Notes under the pieces: model-generated
Database searches by the model: none
What the model was told of the DNA's origin: nothing
The model's input: the letters and a program-made list of their open reading frames with translations, nothing else
In this document: positions 37,332-46,880 of the stretch, piece by piece
How the letters are laid out: each line of letters starts with the position of its first letter
Numbering within the stretch: the first letter of the stretch is position 1
Assembly: GCA_022564295.1 (NCBI GenBank)
Contig: JADFLR010000024.1
Location: forward strand, 1-63,632
Direction: 5' to 3'
Origin: Bacteroidota bacterium
Lineage (GTDB): Bacteria; Bacteroidota; Ignavibacteria; Ignavibacteriales; Ignavibacteriaceae
Length of the DNA stretch: 63,632 nt
Made by a program: the position numbers and the translations under genes

Positions 37332-38525
37332 TTAATTTATCCAATAATCGTGGCAAACTTTTACAGCTTCTTCAAGCAAATCTCTTTCAACAAGAATGGA
37401 AATTCGGAAAGAAGTTGTACCTACGCCGTAATATTCAATATTATTATCGCGCAGAAGTTTTAATGTTTCAAGTAATACAGTGTTGCTGCGGCTAAATCCT
37501 TCACCGATAATTGAAAGAGTGGAAAAACTTTCATTTAAATAAATATCATCTTTTAATTTGTTTATCAGAGTATCACGTACCTCTTCCCAATCGTAAATAT
37601 TTTTTTTGGAAATAATAAATGAGCTTTTGTAACCTGAATCTTTGCCCAATGCAGAGAACTGAAATTCCTTCATTGCAATCTGTTTCTCTTCAAGAAGATG
37701 AGCAGCCAATTCTATTTTTGAAGGATTATTTACCAAAACTCTTACAATTTCAGTTTCGTAAACAACGGCGCGCACACCCGACAATTCCTTTTTAGTAACT
37801 TCCTTTATAATTGTTTCTTTACCAGGATTAAAAGTGCTCCTTGCATACAAAGATATCTTCGCTTCCTTTGCAAATTGTACTGCTTGTGCGTTTAGAACCT
37901 TTGCTCCCGCTTCTGCCATTTCCTGAATTTGTTGGTAGGAAATTTCAGGAAGATGTTTTGCATCTCTAACAACATTCGGATCAGTAGTATAAACTCCATC
38001 CACATCCGAGTAAATTTCGCATCTTTCAGCATTGAGTGCTGCAGCAAGTGCGACTGCTGAGGTATCAGATCCCCCCCTACCCAAAGTAGTTATATCTCTT
38101 TTGTAACTAACTCCCTGAAACCCTCCAATTACAACCACTTTACCCTTCTCCAGTTCATCCTGTACTCGAACGGGTCTAACTTCAATTACATGTGCATCGT
38201 TATGCCGATCATTTGTGATAATTCCTGCCTGCGAGCCGGTAAGTGAAATAGCATCAACTCCCAATTCATTTAAAGCAATACAAAGCAGAGCCATAGTTGT
38301 TCTTTCACCAGTACTTAGGAGCATATCCATTTCTCTGCGGGAAGGATTTGGTGAAATCTCCTTAGCCATTTCAATAAGTGAATTTGTTGTTTTACCCATG
38401 GCTGAAACAACTGCGATAACATCATATCCGGTTTTTTTAACGGCGGCAATCATTTCAGAAATCTTTTTAAGTTTCTCAACATTTGCTAAACTGCTTCCGC
38501 CATATTTTTGAATGATTAAACTCAT
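37332..38525 (-). CDS. lysC: Aspartate kinase
   Basis: First step from aspartate towards lysine, threonine and methionine. [17 protein letters not shown] at the N-terminus, [18 protein letters not shown] and [13 protein letters not shown] are the kinase blocks; two ACT domains fill the last 140 residues (about 260-397), so feedback inhibition is expected. Monofunctional, 397 residues. Its ATG shares one base with the dapH stop (TAATG). Confidence 0.96.
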   Translation of the reverse strand: MSLIIQKYGGSSLANVEKLKKISEMIAAVKKTGYDVIAVVSAMGKTTNSLIEMAKEISPNPSRREMDMLLSTGERTTMALLCIALNELGVDAISLTGSQAGIITNDRHNDAHVIEVRPVRVQDELEKGKVVVIGGFQGVSYKRDITTLGRGGSDTSAVALAAALNAERCEIYSDVDGVYTTDPNVVRDAKHLPEISYQQIQEMAEAGAKVLNAQAVQFAKEAKISLYARSTFNPGKETIIKEVTKKELSGVRAVVYETEIVRVLVNNPSKIELAAHLLEEKQIAMKEFQFSALGKDSGYKSSFIISKKNIYDWEEVRDTLINKLKDDIYLNESFSTLSIIGEGFSRSNTVLLETLKLLRDNNIEYYGVGTTSFRISILVERDLLEEAVKVCHDYWIN

Positions 38526-39223
38526 TATAATTTACGAAGTTCTTCCATTAACTGTGTTTTACTTTTAGTTTTATCATCAACTTTCTTTAGAAGTTTTGCC
38601 GGAATGCCTGCCACTACTGTGTTTGGTTCAACATCACTTATCACAACGGAACCTGCGGCAATAACAGCTCCCTTCCCCACTTTCACTCCTTCAAGTATTA
38701 CAACATTTGCTCCGGTCATTACATCATCTTCAATAACGACAGGTTGTGCGCTCGGTGGTTCAATAACACCAGCTAAAACTGTCCCCGCACCAATATGGCA
38801 ATTATTACCAACAATAGCTCTCCCGCCAACAACAACATTCATATCAATCATTGTTTTTTCGCCAATCACTGCTCCTATATTCAACACTGCTCCCATCATA
38901 ATCACGCAATTATCACCTATCTCAACCATATCACGAATAATTGCCCCAGGTTCAATTCTGCAATTATATTTTGTCAGATCTGCCATTAAAATTGCTGAAT
39001 TACGTCTATCAATTTCAATCTTATGCTTTTGAATATGTTGTTTATTGATATTATAAAATTTCTCGAACTCTGAATATTCGCAGAAAAGAATTCCGGAAAC
39101 AGATGAACCGTAAAAATCATAATTGCTAAAATCAATATTATCTAAATTTCCTTGAAGATAAACTTTAGCTGGAGTTTTCTTTTTCGCTTCCGATATTTTT
39201 TTTATTACTTCGTATGAATCCAT
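38525..39223 (-). CDS. dapH: Tetrahydrodipicolinate N-acetyltransferase
   Basis: Acetyl branch of the DAP pathway: acetyl-CoA-dependent acetylation of tetrahydrodipicolinate. A small N-terminal domain, then a left-handed beta-helix of hexapeptide repeats ([20 protein letters not shown] through [12 protein letters not shown]) and the C-terminal [16 protein letters not shown]. 232 residues is DapH length. The acetyl rather than succinyl type matches the M20 deacetylase two genes on. Confidence 0.95.
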   Translation of the reverse strand: MDSYEVIKKISEAKKKTPAKVYLQGNLDNIDFSNYDFYGSSVSGILFCEYSEFEKFYNINKQHIQKHKIEIDRRNSAILMADLTKYNCRIEPGAIIRDMVEIGDNCVIMMGAVLNIGAVIGEKTMIDMNVVVGGRAIVGNNCHIGAGTVLAGVIEPPSAQPVVIEDDVMTGANVVILEGVKVGKGAVIAAGSVVISDVEPNTVVAGIPAKLLKKVDDKTKSKTQLMEELRKL

Positions 39224-39331
39224 TTTAAATCTGACCGTTATTAAAATTATAAAAAAATAGAACGCAGGTGACGCAGACTAATTACGATTAACGCAGATCA
39301 TAAGTAATCATACTGATCAAAGTCTCATTAT

Positions 39332-39982
39332 TTACTTTCCAAACACAACATCCGTAAAAGAATAAAACCCATTTTTCTTATTAACGACAAATTGAGCCGA
39401 GAGTAAAATTCCTTCTGCAAATGTTCTGCGAGATAATGCACGATGAGAAATAGTTATTACTTCACCTAATCCGCCAAAACTCACTGAATGATCACCGGGG
39501 ACATTTCCTAACCTGAGTGATGAAGTATTTATTTCTTTTCCGTCAAATATATTTTGTATCATCTTTGCAGTTCCGGATGGTTTATCTTTTTTAAATCGAT
39601 GGTGTGTTTCAGTTATTTCAACATCCCAATCTGATAGCTTTTTATTTGCCATCTCTATTAATTTTAATAATATCTGTATTCCTATTGAGAAATTAAAACA
39701 TTGCACAATCGGGAATTGCTTTGAATGCTTTTTCATCAATTCAATATTATCTTCAGTGAGACCTGTAGTCGCAACAATTAATGGTTTATTCAGATCACAA
39801 GCATATTCAATAGTTGTCTTAAATACTTCTGGTAAAGAACAATCAATTATTAAATCAGGATTATCATTTTTCCACTCATCTTCAAGATCGTAAGCAAAAA
39901 CTAATTTGTGATTTTTCTCATCAAATAATTTCACTACCTCTGAACCAAGTCTGCCAGAGGCACCGAATACGCCATATTTCAT
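39332..39982 (-). CDS. dapB: 4-hydroxy-tetrahydrodipicolinate reductase (short form)
   Basis: NAD(P)H-dependent reductase of lysine/DAP synthesis. Rossmann motif FGASGRLGSEVV, ATTGLTEDN, and the catalytic ETHHRFKKDKPSGTA with the His pair and Lys are present. At 216 residues it is shorter than E. coli DapB (273) because the N-terminal domain is compressed, a form common in Bacteroidota and relatives. It lies 22 bases after dapA. The 108-base gap to dapH holds short CGCAG-type repeats only. Confidence 0.93.
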   Translation of the reverse strand: MKYGVFGASGRLGSEVVKLFDEKNHKLVFAYDLEDEWKNDNPDLIIDCSLPEVFKTTIEYACDLNKPLIVATTGLTEDNIELMKKHSKQFPIVQCFNFSIGIQILLKLIEMANKKLSDWDVEITETHHRFKKDKPSGTAKMIQNIFDGKEINTSSLRLGNVPGDHSVSFGGLGEVITISHRALSRRTFAEGILLSAQFVVNKKNGFYSFTDVVFGK

Positions 39983-40004
39983 TTATACTTCCTAACAGTT
40001 TTAA

Positions 40005-40880
40005 TTAATTTTTCATTAACTGGATTTCTTTTATCAATATTTCTTCAGCTTTTAAAGTTGCATTTGCAAGAGGCAACCGCAGTACATTTTCACTCAAACC
40101 CAGATGATGCATTACAAATTTTACAGGAGCAGGACTCGTCTCAATAAACAGTGCGTTCATCATACCAAGATATTTATTGCTAAATTTTTTTGCTGATGAA
40201 AGATCATCATTAAGCATTGCATGGGTTAACCGTTTCATCTCTGAAGGATATGGATTTGAAAAAACCGATATCACCCCATCACCGCCCAATGCCATTATCG
40301 GTAATGTTTGATCATCATTACCTGAAAGGACAGAAAACGAATCGGGTTTAATTGCAATAAGATTTGCAATTTGGGAAATATCTCCACTCGCTTCTTTAAT
40401 AGCTACAACATTGTTGCAGTTTTTATGAATACGAATTGCAGTATCCGGTAAAATATTCATACCGGTTCTTGATGGTACGTTATACAGAATTATTGGCAAG
40501 TTTGTTCTATCGGAGATATACTTGTAATGTTCCAAGAGACTTGCCTGCGTGCCTTTGTTATAATATGGATTAACTATAAGTAAACCGTCTGCTTTTAAGT
40601 CTTCGGCAAGTTTGTTGTTTTCAATCACCTTTTTTGTATTGTTTGAGCCAGTCCCAACTATAACAGGAACTTTTCCCTTTGCCTCTTCAACAACTGCTGA
40701 AATCAGTTTTCTACGTTCTTCATATTCAATAACCGGAGATTCGCCTGTCGTTCCTAAAACAATGAGAGCATCAATGTTATTATTTAACTGGTGTTCTAAA
40801 ATCTTTTTAAGCGAACCAATATCCACCGATAGATCTTCTTTGAACGGTGTAATTAAAGCAGTTCCAACTCCTTTAAACAT
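40005..40880 (-). CDS. dapA: 4-hydroxy-tetrahydrodipicolinate synthase
   Basis: Condenses pyruvate and aspartate semialdehyde. Opening GVGTALITPFKED, GTTGESPVIE, the catalytic Tyr in LPIILYNVPSRTGMN and the Schiff-base Lys in VAIKEASGDISQ are seen. 291 residues is normal. First gene of the minus-strand run dapA-dapB-dapH-lysC-M20. I saw no lysine riboswitch in its leader. Confidence 0.97.
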   Translation of the reverse strand: MFKGVGTALITPFKEDLSVDIGSLKKILEHQLNNNIDALIVLGTTGESPVIEYEERRKLISAVVEEAKGKVPVIVGTGSNNTKKVIENNKLAEDLKADGLLIVNPYYNKGTQASLLEHYKYISDRTNLPIILYNVPSRTGMNILPDTAIRIHKNCNNVVAIKEASGDISQIANLIAIKPDSFSVLSGNDDQTLPIMALGGDGVISVFSNPYPSEMKRLTHAMLNDDLSSAKKFSNKYLGMMNALFIETSPAPVKFVMHHLGLSENVLRLPLANATLKAEEILIKEIQLMKN

Positions 40881-41059
40881 TTTCTGTCCTGAAATGATTT
40901 ATAAATTGAAGTAGTGCAAAATATAAAAAAAATATTCGGAACTCTAATAAATAGAATACGACACCATATTTACTAATTTGATTTTTTTCAAAAGTCGGCG
41001 TATTAAAAAATGGTTCATTTTTAAGGAAAGATTGTAAGCATATAGTACTGATAAGCAGG

Positions 41060-41091
41060 ATTGTAAAAAGAGCAGTTAAATATTATATTTG
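41060..41091 (+). promoter_or_regulatory. Bacteroidota-type promoter near tRNA-Arg
   Basis: ATTG at 41060-41063 and TATATTTG at 41084-41091 with 20 bases between them fit the TTTG / TAnnTTTG promoter of this lineage. It lies 17 bases before a decayed tRNA-like stretch and about 145 before the intact tRNA-Arg, which it probably now serves. Confidence 0.45.
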
Positions 41092-41107
41092 CAACTCAAA
41101 AATATAT

Positions 41108-41221
41108 GCGTCCTTAGCCTGCCTATGCTAAAGCTTAAGCAGGTAAACTCAATCAGTCTTCATCCGGTAAAACCGGATTACGCCGGACAGGTTGGATAGA
41201 GCACTAAATGCTCTTAACTAA
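41108..41221 (+). pseudogene. Broken tRNA-like 5' half
   Basis: Segments GCGTCCTTAGC, CTCAATCAG and GTTGGATAGAGCA read in order like the 5' half of a tRNA related to the tRNA-Arg at 41236, interrupted by two small palindromic inserts (CCTGCC...GCAGG and ATCCGGTAAAACCGGAT). Weak evidence, based on the order of the pieces and the promoter just upstream. It is the only structure besides the promoter in the gene-free stretch 40881-41235. Confidence 0.35.
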
Positions 41222-41235
41222 TATCATAGTTTAAT

Positions 41236-41309
<74 letters not shown>

Positions 41310-41504
41310 CTTATTTAAAATTACAATTTTCAAATCTCAAATAATTTTCAATATCCAAATAACAATTGTTAAACTGTTTTTCTATTACGTTTTGATATTT
41401 GAGTATTATTTGTTATTTGCTTTTTATGTATTGGAATATTAGTCAGTGTGAATTATTCCACTGATTAGATTATTGTCTAGAGCCTGTAACGATATTAATC
41501 GGGA

Positions 41505-41524
41505 GATCAGAAGGTTAGGGGTTC
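41505..41524 (+). repeat. 20-base direct repeat of tRNA-Arg 3' half
   Basis: Identical to tRNA-Arg positions 41273-41292 (GATCAGAAGG...GGGTTC), 232 bases downstream in the same orientation. Such partial tRNA copies are what integrative elements leave as att sites. The sequence between is AT-rich with an imperfect inverted repeat around CAAATAACAA / TTGTTATTTG and no ORF. Confidence 0.7.
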
Positions 41525-41541
41525 TGCTTTAGGCATTCTGA

Positions 41542-42681
41542 TTATCTTTTAATTTTTCTCTCTTTCCATTCCAGATTGCCGAACATACCCGAAAATCCTG
41601 CAATAATTATATAAGGAACCTGGAGGAATTCGGCAAAGATAAAGGGTTTTAAAGATAGTTTTGGGAATAAAATATTCTTCCCTTTAAATAGTATCAGATA
41701 TTCGAGGACGAGTTTTATAACTAAGCTCAATCCAAAAGTATAAGCAAAAGAAGATGTAATAAATAATATTAAAAATGGTTGAATTACTAATCCGAGATAG
41801 AATAAGTATATCAATATCAAGGTAATAATTAAACGGATGTTCTTATAAAATAATCCTTTACTTGCCCACCGTTTTCTCTGATGATAAAATTCATTTATAT
41901 TTTTACTCGCTGTAGTTTTTACAATAGATTCGGTGAGGAGTGAAAATTTAACCTTATACTTTGTATCCTTTGCAATCTTTTGCATCAGCAGTTCATCATC
42001 GCCGGAAGAAAGATCCATTTGATCGTAAAAACCGTTTACCTCTTCGTAAGTTTTTTTTCTGTATGCAATGTTTGCTGCATTGCAGATTGTCGGTTTCCCA
42101 ATACCAATTAAGCCTGCTCCAACAATAACTAATCCTGCAAACTCTAACTTTTGAAGTTTTGAAAACATTCCATCATCATCTAAGAATTCAACAGGTCCGG
42201 AAATAAATCCGGTTTCATCGTCAATATTACTCAGCATTGAACTCAACCAATTTTCAGCGTAAACACAATCAGCATCTGTTGTGATGATTATTTCACCTGC
42301 TGAATTTTCAATTCCATAACGTATAGCTCTTTTCTTATGAGCGTTGGGTGAATAATCTTTTGGTAAAGAAAGTACTTTAATATTTTTTGGTTTTGGAAAT
42401 TCATTTAATATCTTGAAAGAATTATCCGTTGAACTATCATCCACATATATAACTTCATATTTTTCCTTCGGAAAGTTTTGCCCGATGATGCTTTTAAAAT
42501 TTGATATTATGTTTTCAGATTCATTTCTGAAGGGGATAATAATGGAGACAAGCTCTTTCGGGTTTTGATTAGGTTGTGTTGGTTTTAAATTTCTTAATCC
42601 CATTAAAATAGAAAACAGGAAAAATAAATAATGTCCCACAAGGATAACAAATGTCCCCAAAAGAATATACTCAATCATCAT
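41542..42681 (-). CDS. Membrane glycosyltransferase, family 2
   Basis: 379 residues: N-terminal helix, GT2 domain (LVSIIIPFRNESENI, VDDSSTDNSF, TTDADC as DxD, SSGDDELLM, HQRKRWASKG as Q-x-x-R-W) and two to three C-terminal helices. It overlaps the flippase-like gene by 11 bases and belongs with it and the radical SAM gene. Acceptor and sugar unknown. Confidence 0.87.
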   Translation of the reverse strand: MMIEYILLGTFVILVGHYLFFLFSILMGLRNLKPTQPNQNPKELVSIIIPFRNESENIISNFKSIIGQNFPKEKYEVIYVDDSSTDNSFKILNEFPKPKNIKVLSLPKDYSPNAHKKRAIRYGIENSAGEIIITTDADCVYAENWLSSMLSNIDDETGFISGPVEFLDDDGMFSKLQKLEFAGLVIVGAGLIGIGKPTICNAANIAYRKKTYEEVNGFYDQMDLSSGDDELLMQKIAKDTKYKVKFSLLTESIVKTTASKNINEFYHQRKRWASKGLFYKNIRLIITLILIYLFYLGLVIQPFLILFITSSFAYTFGLSLVIKLVLEYLILFKGKNILFPKLSLKPFIFAEFLQVPYIIIAGFSGMFGNLEWKERKIKR

Positions 42682-43648
42682 TCTTTTTGAGAAGAAGAAT
42701 TAAGCCAACCAAAGCCGGCAAAAGTATATTAATTATAAAAAGGAAAATAGACGCATTAAAAGCAACGGAAGGTAGTTCACCGAACTTTGTTAGGAAAAAC
42801 AGCGAAGCACCTTCACGAATACCTAACTCACCAAACGAAATCGGAGGGATTACAGTTTTAACAAACATTATTAAATTGCCTGCCCATAGATAATTCATGA
42901 TCTCGGTGTTATGTGAAAAGGCAGAAACCAACAACGCATACTGCAGTAAGAAACAAGAATAAAACAAAATTGAAATAACTGACATTCTAGTAAAATATTT
43001 CTTATCAAGTTTGCTAAGTGATTGAAGCTGAAGGAACAGCTTGTTGAAATGCTTTGAGTTGTTAAGTCTAAAAAATAAAATACTGTTCCAGAAATTTTCA
43101 CTTCTTATAAGAATTGTAAGTAAATAAAATAAAGTAAAAACAACTATAAAAAGTGAGAATACTATATAAACCGAAACTTCATAATAAAAATAGAGGAAGA
43201 AAATTATTGCCATCGAACCAAAAAATACTACTATCATCAGCGGGAAAAACTTATCGACCAAAGTAGCAGCGGTTACTTGAAGTAATGGTTTATTCTTAAA
43301 TGCAATTGCACGACCAAAGTACTCACCAACTCGTGCAGGAGTTATTGATCCGGCGGATAAGCCGTAAAAAAGTGAGGTGAATATTTTGGAATTTCTAGAT
43401 TCATTAAGAACTGTTTTGCATGTGATTTTCCACTTAAAAAACTGCAAATAAATATTAACAAAGCTGAGAGCAAAGGCAGCCATTAGTAAATTAATATTGG
43501 CTCCTTCAATAGCTGTAATAATTTCTTTGTAGTTTATGTACGAGACTAAGTAGTAAAGAATTCCCGCAGCTATTATCAGTTTTACAATAATTATTAGCCA
43601 CGATTTATTTTTTGTGAGAATATTTTCGCTTACAGTATTTACATTCAT
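42671..43648 (-). CDS. UPF0104/LPG-synthase-TM-domain membrane protein
   Basis: 325 residues with about eight helices in the pattern of the MprF-flippase/AglD-like domain: AFALSFVNIYLQFFKWK, GLSAGSITPARVGEYFGRA and IPPISFGELGIREGASLFF are the diagnostic blocks. Free-standing forms often sit with glycosyltransferases and are thought to move or tether lipid-linked products. It is sandwiched by overlap and a 9-base gap between the GT2 and radical SAM genes. Confidence 0.85.
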   Translation of the reverse strand: MNVNTVSENILTKNKSWLIIIVKLIIAAGILYYLVSYINYKEIITAIEGANINLLMAAFALSFVNIYLQFFKWKITCKTVLNESRNSKIFTSLFYGLSAGSITPARVGEYFGRAIAFKNKPLLQVTAATLVDKFFPLMIVVFFGSMAIIFFLYFYYEVSVYIVFSLFIVVFTLFYLLTILIRSENFWNSILFFRLNNSKHFNKLFLQLQSLSKLDKKYFTRMSVISILFYSCFLLQYALLVSAFSHNTEIMNYLWAGNLIMFVKTVIPPISFGELGIREGASLFFLTKFGELPSVAFNASIFLFIINILLPALVGLILLLKKNDD

Positions 43649-43657
43649 ACAAAATAA

Positions 43658-44674
43658 TTATTGTTCGATTTCAAATATGTTAACTTTTAATCCCTCCGTG
43701 CAATTTGTACACATCGATACAGATTGCCTGTCTCCTAAAATTCTTGCACGAAAATTATTATATTCATCTGAATGCCAAACATCTTTAAAAGATTTTCCGT
43801 TTGTTAAACCCAACTCATATTCAGCATCTTTATCGAAACAGCAAGGCACAACTTTTCCATCCCATGTGATCACGGAAGTTCTCCACAATGCAAAGCAATG
43901 GTTTTTGATTTTACCTTTAATCCTGAAAGAACCGTTATCAATAATATACCTTCTGTACTTTTTATTTGATGGAAGAAATTTCAAAGCGTTTTCATACGAG
44001 GAGATTTGCATTGTTTTAAAAACAACTTTATCCACACCAACATCTTTTCCGTATTTCAAAACCTCATCAAGCTGATGCTCGTTTTGTTTCATCACAATAA
44101 ATTGCAGCTCCACATAAGGATGTTTTTGATTTAGTTCTTTCTTCTTGTTTATTAATGCTCTAAGTCCTGTGTCTGCCTGCTCAAAAGTTCCACCAATTCT
44201 ATAATTCTGATAGCTCTCCTCATCTAAACCATCAATAGAGTAAATTAGTTTATCAGGCGCATTCTTTACTACGGTATCTACATTCTTTTCATTAATAAAA
44301 TGTCCATTAGTGCTTATTGATACATACATGTTCTTTTTCCGTGCATAATTTATCATCCCTGCTAAATTTTTGTTTATGAATGGCTCACCTTGAAAAAATA
44401 ATTGAACATAAAATCCTGTGCTGCATATGTCATCAATTAATTTCTTAAAATCGTCAGGATTCAATAAGCCCAAAGGTCTTGTTAATGAACCTAATCCAGA
44501 AGGACATTCGGGGCATTTTAAATTGCAATGATTAGTTGGTTCGATAGAATAAGAAATGGGCATTCCCCACACAACAGGTTTTCTTATAAGTCTTGCAAGC
44601 GTGAAAGACGACATTACTTTTACCGCATTAATCGTCCTTTTAACTGTAAAATATTTTAAGAGATTTATTTCCAA
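43658..44674 (-). CDS. Radical SAM protein with SPASM domain
   Basis: 338 residues. The cluster motif CNLKCPEC (C-x3-C-x2-C) lies in ISYSIEPTNHCNLKCPECPSG; SAM-binding blocks and GEPFINKNL follow. The C-terminal SPASM region has Cys-rich VVPCCFDKDAEYELG and SMCTNCTEGL, enough for an auxiliary Fe-S cluster. No peptide substrate gene is nearby, so it is more like the glycolipid/cofactor SPASM enzymes. It is first in a three-gene run with a flippase-like protein and a GT2. Confidence 0.9.
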   Translation of the reverse strand: MEINLLKYFTVKRTINAVKVMSSFTLARLIRKPVVWGMPISYSIEPTNHCNLKCPECPSGLGSLTRPLGLLNPDDFKKLIDDICSTGFYVQLFFQGEPFINKNLAGMINYARKKNMYVSISTNGHFINEKNVDTVVKNAPDKLIYSIDGLDEESYQNYRIGGTFEQADTGLRALINKKKELNQKHPYVELQFIVMKQNEHQLDEVLKYGKDVGVDKVVFKTMQISSYENALKFLPSNKKYRRYIIDNGSFRIKGKIKNHCFALWRTSVITWDGKVVPCCFDKDAEYELGLTNGKSFKDVWHSDEYNNFRARILGDRQSVSMCTNCTEGLKVNIFEIEQ

Positions 44675-44876
44675 TTCAATTTTTTATTATATTATTGTAA
44701 AAATAAAGATAATAAGCATAAGATTACCAAACTAAATTTCTTAAGCTGAATTTCTTCATAAACCTGCTGCAATTACAAAAAGATTTGCTGATACCAAAGA
44801 GTTTGTTATTAATCATTGTCAGGTAAGTATCTTTTTTTTACTTTTAATGTCAACTTTTCTATTAATTGGAGAATCT

Positions 44877-46502
44877 ATGTTTATAAACTATTGTGATATT
44901 CCAGGATATCAAAATTTATTTCTCGATTATTTGTATGAGTTTGATAATATAAAAGATTTTTATAAGTATGATTTCAGGGATCGGGAGCAATATAAAAAAA
45001 TATTTAAAGGTATAACCGAATCAGATAATACTGTACGCGTAAGATTAAAAAATATTCTATCGTTGCAATATGCTGATCTTAATCTATCTAATAAAACTCA
45101 AAAAAATATAGACTTATTAGCGAAGGATAATACACTCACAATAGTTACAGGGCAGCAACTCGGAATACTCGGCGGACCACTGTACACATTTTATAAAATA
45201 ATTACCATTATAAAACTTAGTAATCATTTAAACAGCAGGTATGATGAATTTAATTTTGTTCCCGTTTTTTGGTTAGAGGGTGATGACCACGATTTTAATG
45301 AGGTGAGAGCGATAAGTGTTATTAATAATGATAACCTGCTAAAAAAAATTGGTTATAAAGAAGAAGTTGAGCCAGATGATGCGAAGAAAAGTATTGGTTT
45401 AACTGAATTCGATGAATCTATAAATGAATTCTTTAGCCAGTTGGATGAAAATCTTCGTGATACTGAATTTAAACAATCGCTGCTTGATAAATTAAAAACA
45501 TTTTATGAACCTGGTAAAACTTTTAAAACTTCATTCAGACAACTAATTCACTCTCTCTTTGATGATCTTGGTTTAGTATTACTGGATCCACAGGATAAAG
45601 AAATAAAAGATTTGCTGAAACCTGTTTTCCGTAAGGAGATAAATGATTTCAGAGATCATACACAACAGCTTGTTCACATAAGTGCAAAGTTAGAAGAAAC
45701 CTATCATGCCCAGGTTAAAGTTCATCCGGTAAATTTGTTCTTTAGCACTGATGACGGAAGATATTCGATTGAACCAGTAGATAATGAATTCAGATTAAAA
45801 CGTAAAAGAAAAAGCTTTACCAAGGAAGAATTATTAGAACTAGTAGAAAATGAGCCAGAAAGATTTAGTCCCAACGTACTTTTAAGACCAATTTGCCAGG
45901 ACTACATTTTGCCGACTGCTTTTTATGTCGGTGGTCCCAGCGAAGTATCATATTTTGCACAGGTATTGCCATTGTACGATTTTTTTAAAATTCCAGCGCC
46001 AATTATATATCCACGTTCTTCGGCAACACTTTTAGAAGCCAATATAAAAAAGACTTTAGACAAGTATGATAAATCTATGATTGAAATTTTCCTTGGGGTT
46101 GATGAACTAAAGAGAAAGGTTATAGATTCATTAACAGAAAATAACGTTGATGATATTTTTAACGAAACACAAAATGAAATTGACATTGCTTTTGACCGGC
46201 TGAGAGAAAAGCTGTTCGCACTTGATAAAACTATTGCCGATACAAGTAAAAAATACCGGGGGAAAATCTTTAATGCTTTAAATGAACTAAAAGGAAAAGC
46301 TGAGCAAGCACAAAACCGAAAATTTGAAGTTACGTTAAGGCAGTTGGATAGAGCGAGTACAATTATCTTTCCGGCAACAAATCTTCAGGAACGGGAAATT
46401 AATTTCATTTACTTTGCTAATAAGTATGGAGAGGGATTTTTAAAGAAGATTTTTGATGAACTTGAAATAGATAAATTTGAACATCAGGTAATTGAAATAT
46501 AG
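44877..46502 (+). CDS. bshC: Bacillithiol biosynthesis cysteine-adding enzyme BshC
   Basis: Adds cysteine to glucosaminyl-malate, the last step of bacillithiol synthesis. ITGQQ-type block (VTGQQLGILGGPLYTFYKIITII), FWLEGDDHDFNEV, and PRSSATLLE are family signatures; a long coiled coil (about 420-470) precedes the C-terminus. ATG 44877 has GGAG six bases upstream and gives 541 residues; an upstream ATG at 44847 would add ten. bshA and bshB are not in the window. It diverges from the radical SAM gene. Confidence 0.93.
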   Translation: MFINYCDIPGYQNLFLDYLYEFDNIKDFYKYDFRDREQYKKIFKGITESDNTVRVRLKNILSLQYADLNLSNKTQKNIDLLAKDNTLTIVTGQQLGILGGPLYTFYKIITIIKLSNHLNSRYDEFNFVPVFWLEGDDHDFNEVRAISVINNDNLLKKIGYKEEVEPDDAKKSIGLTEFDESINEFFSQLDENLRDTEFKQSLLDKLKTFYEPGKTFKTSFRQLIHSLFDDLGLVLLDPQDKEIKDLLKPVFRKEINDFRDHTQQLVHISAKLEETYHAQVKVHPVNLFFSTDDGRYSIEPVDNEFRLKRKRKSFTKEELLELVENEPERFSPNVLLRPICQDYILPTAFYVGGPSEVSYFAQVLPLYDFFKIPAPIIYPRSSATLLEANIKKTLDKYDKSMIEIFLGVDELKRKVIDSLTENNVDDIFNETQNEIDIAFDRLREKLFALDKTIADTSKKYRGKIFNALNELKGKAEQAQNRKFEVTLRQLDRASTIIFPATNLQEREINFIYFANKYGEGFLKKIFDELEIDKFEHQVIEI

Positions 46503-46511
46503 AAAAGTATT

Positions 46512-46832
46512 GTACTCAAGTTGACCACATTTTTAGGAAACCGTTACACATAGGCACAAAGATAAAAAGATTGGATTGTTAAGTATTTCTTTCATTAACA
46601 CTTTGATCACGCGCACGTTGCATAAGTCTTAAATGCCATTCTGATTGGAGCGACTTGCCGGTAGTCAGGAGCGGAATGAAGAATCTCCTCCCGAAATAAT
46701 TGAGACACTTCTCCCGATAAATCGGGATCAACGTGAAAAACCGTATTGCCAACAAACTCTCAATCCATGTGTTAAAGGAATGACAACCTGAATTACTAAC
46801 TGTTTTATAATTTATGAAGTCAACTTGAGTAC
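46512..46832. mobile_element. 321-bp non-coding element with 14-bp perfect terminal inverted repeats
   Basis: Ends GTACTCAAGTTGAC (46512-46525) and GTCAACTTGAGTAC (46819-46832) are perfect inverse copies. The inside has no ORF; it contains GAATGAAGAATCTCC and GGAATGAC motifs and a CCCGATAAATCGGG palindrome, so smaller repeats may be nested. It fills most of the 378-base gap between bshC and aroA. Size and ends fit a MITE. Confidence 0.65.
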
Positions 46833-46880
46833 TATTTTATAATAATTATTGTTTTTCTATTGTTCCCGCAAGACAATTAT

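Noticed and set aside
38604-39032. 142-codon plus-strand frame opposite dapH
   Set aside because: A mirror of the hexapeptide-repeat gene with Thr/Pro/Ile-rich composition typical of antisense shadows.
40881-41060. Lysine riboswitch ahead of dapA
   Set aside because: The leader is AT-rich without the conserved helices or a terminator/antiterminator pair.
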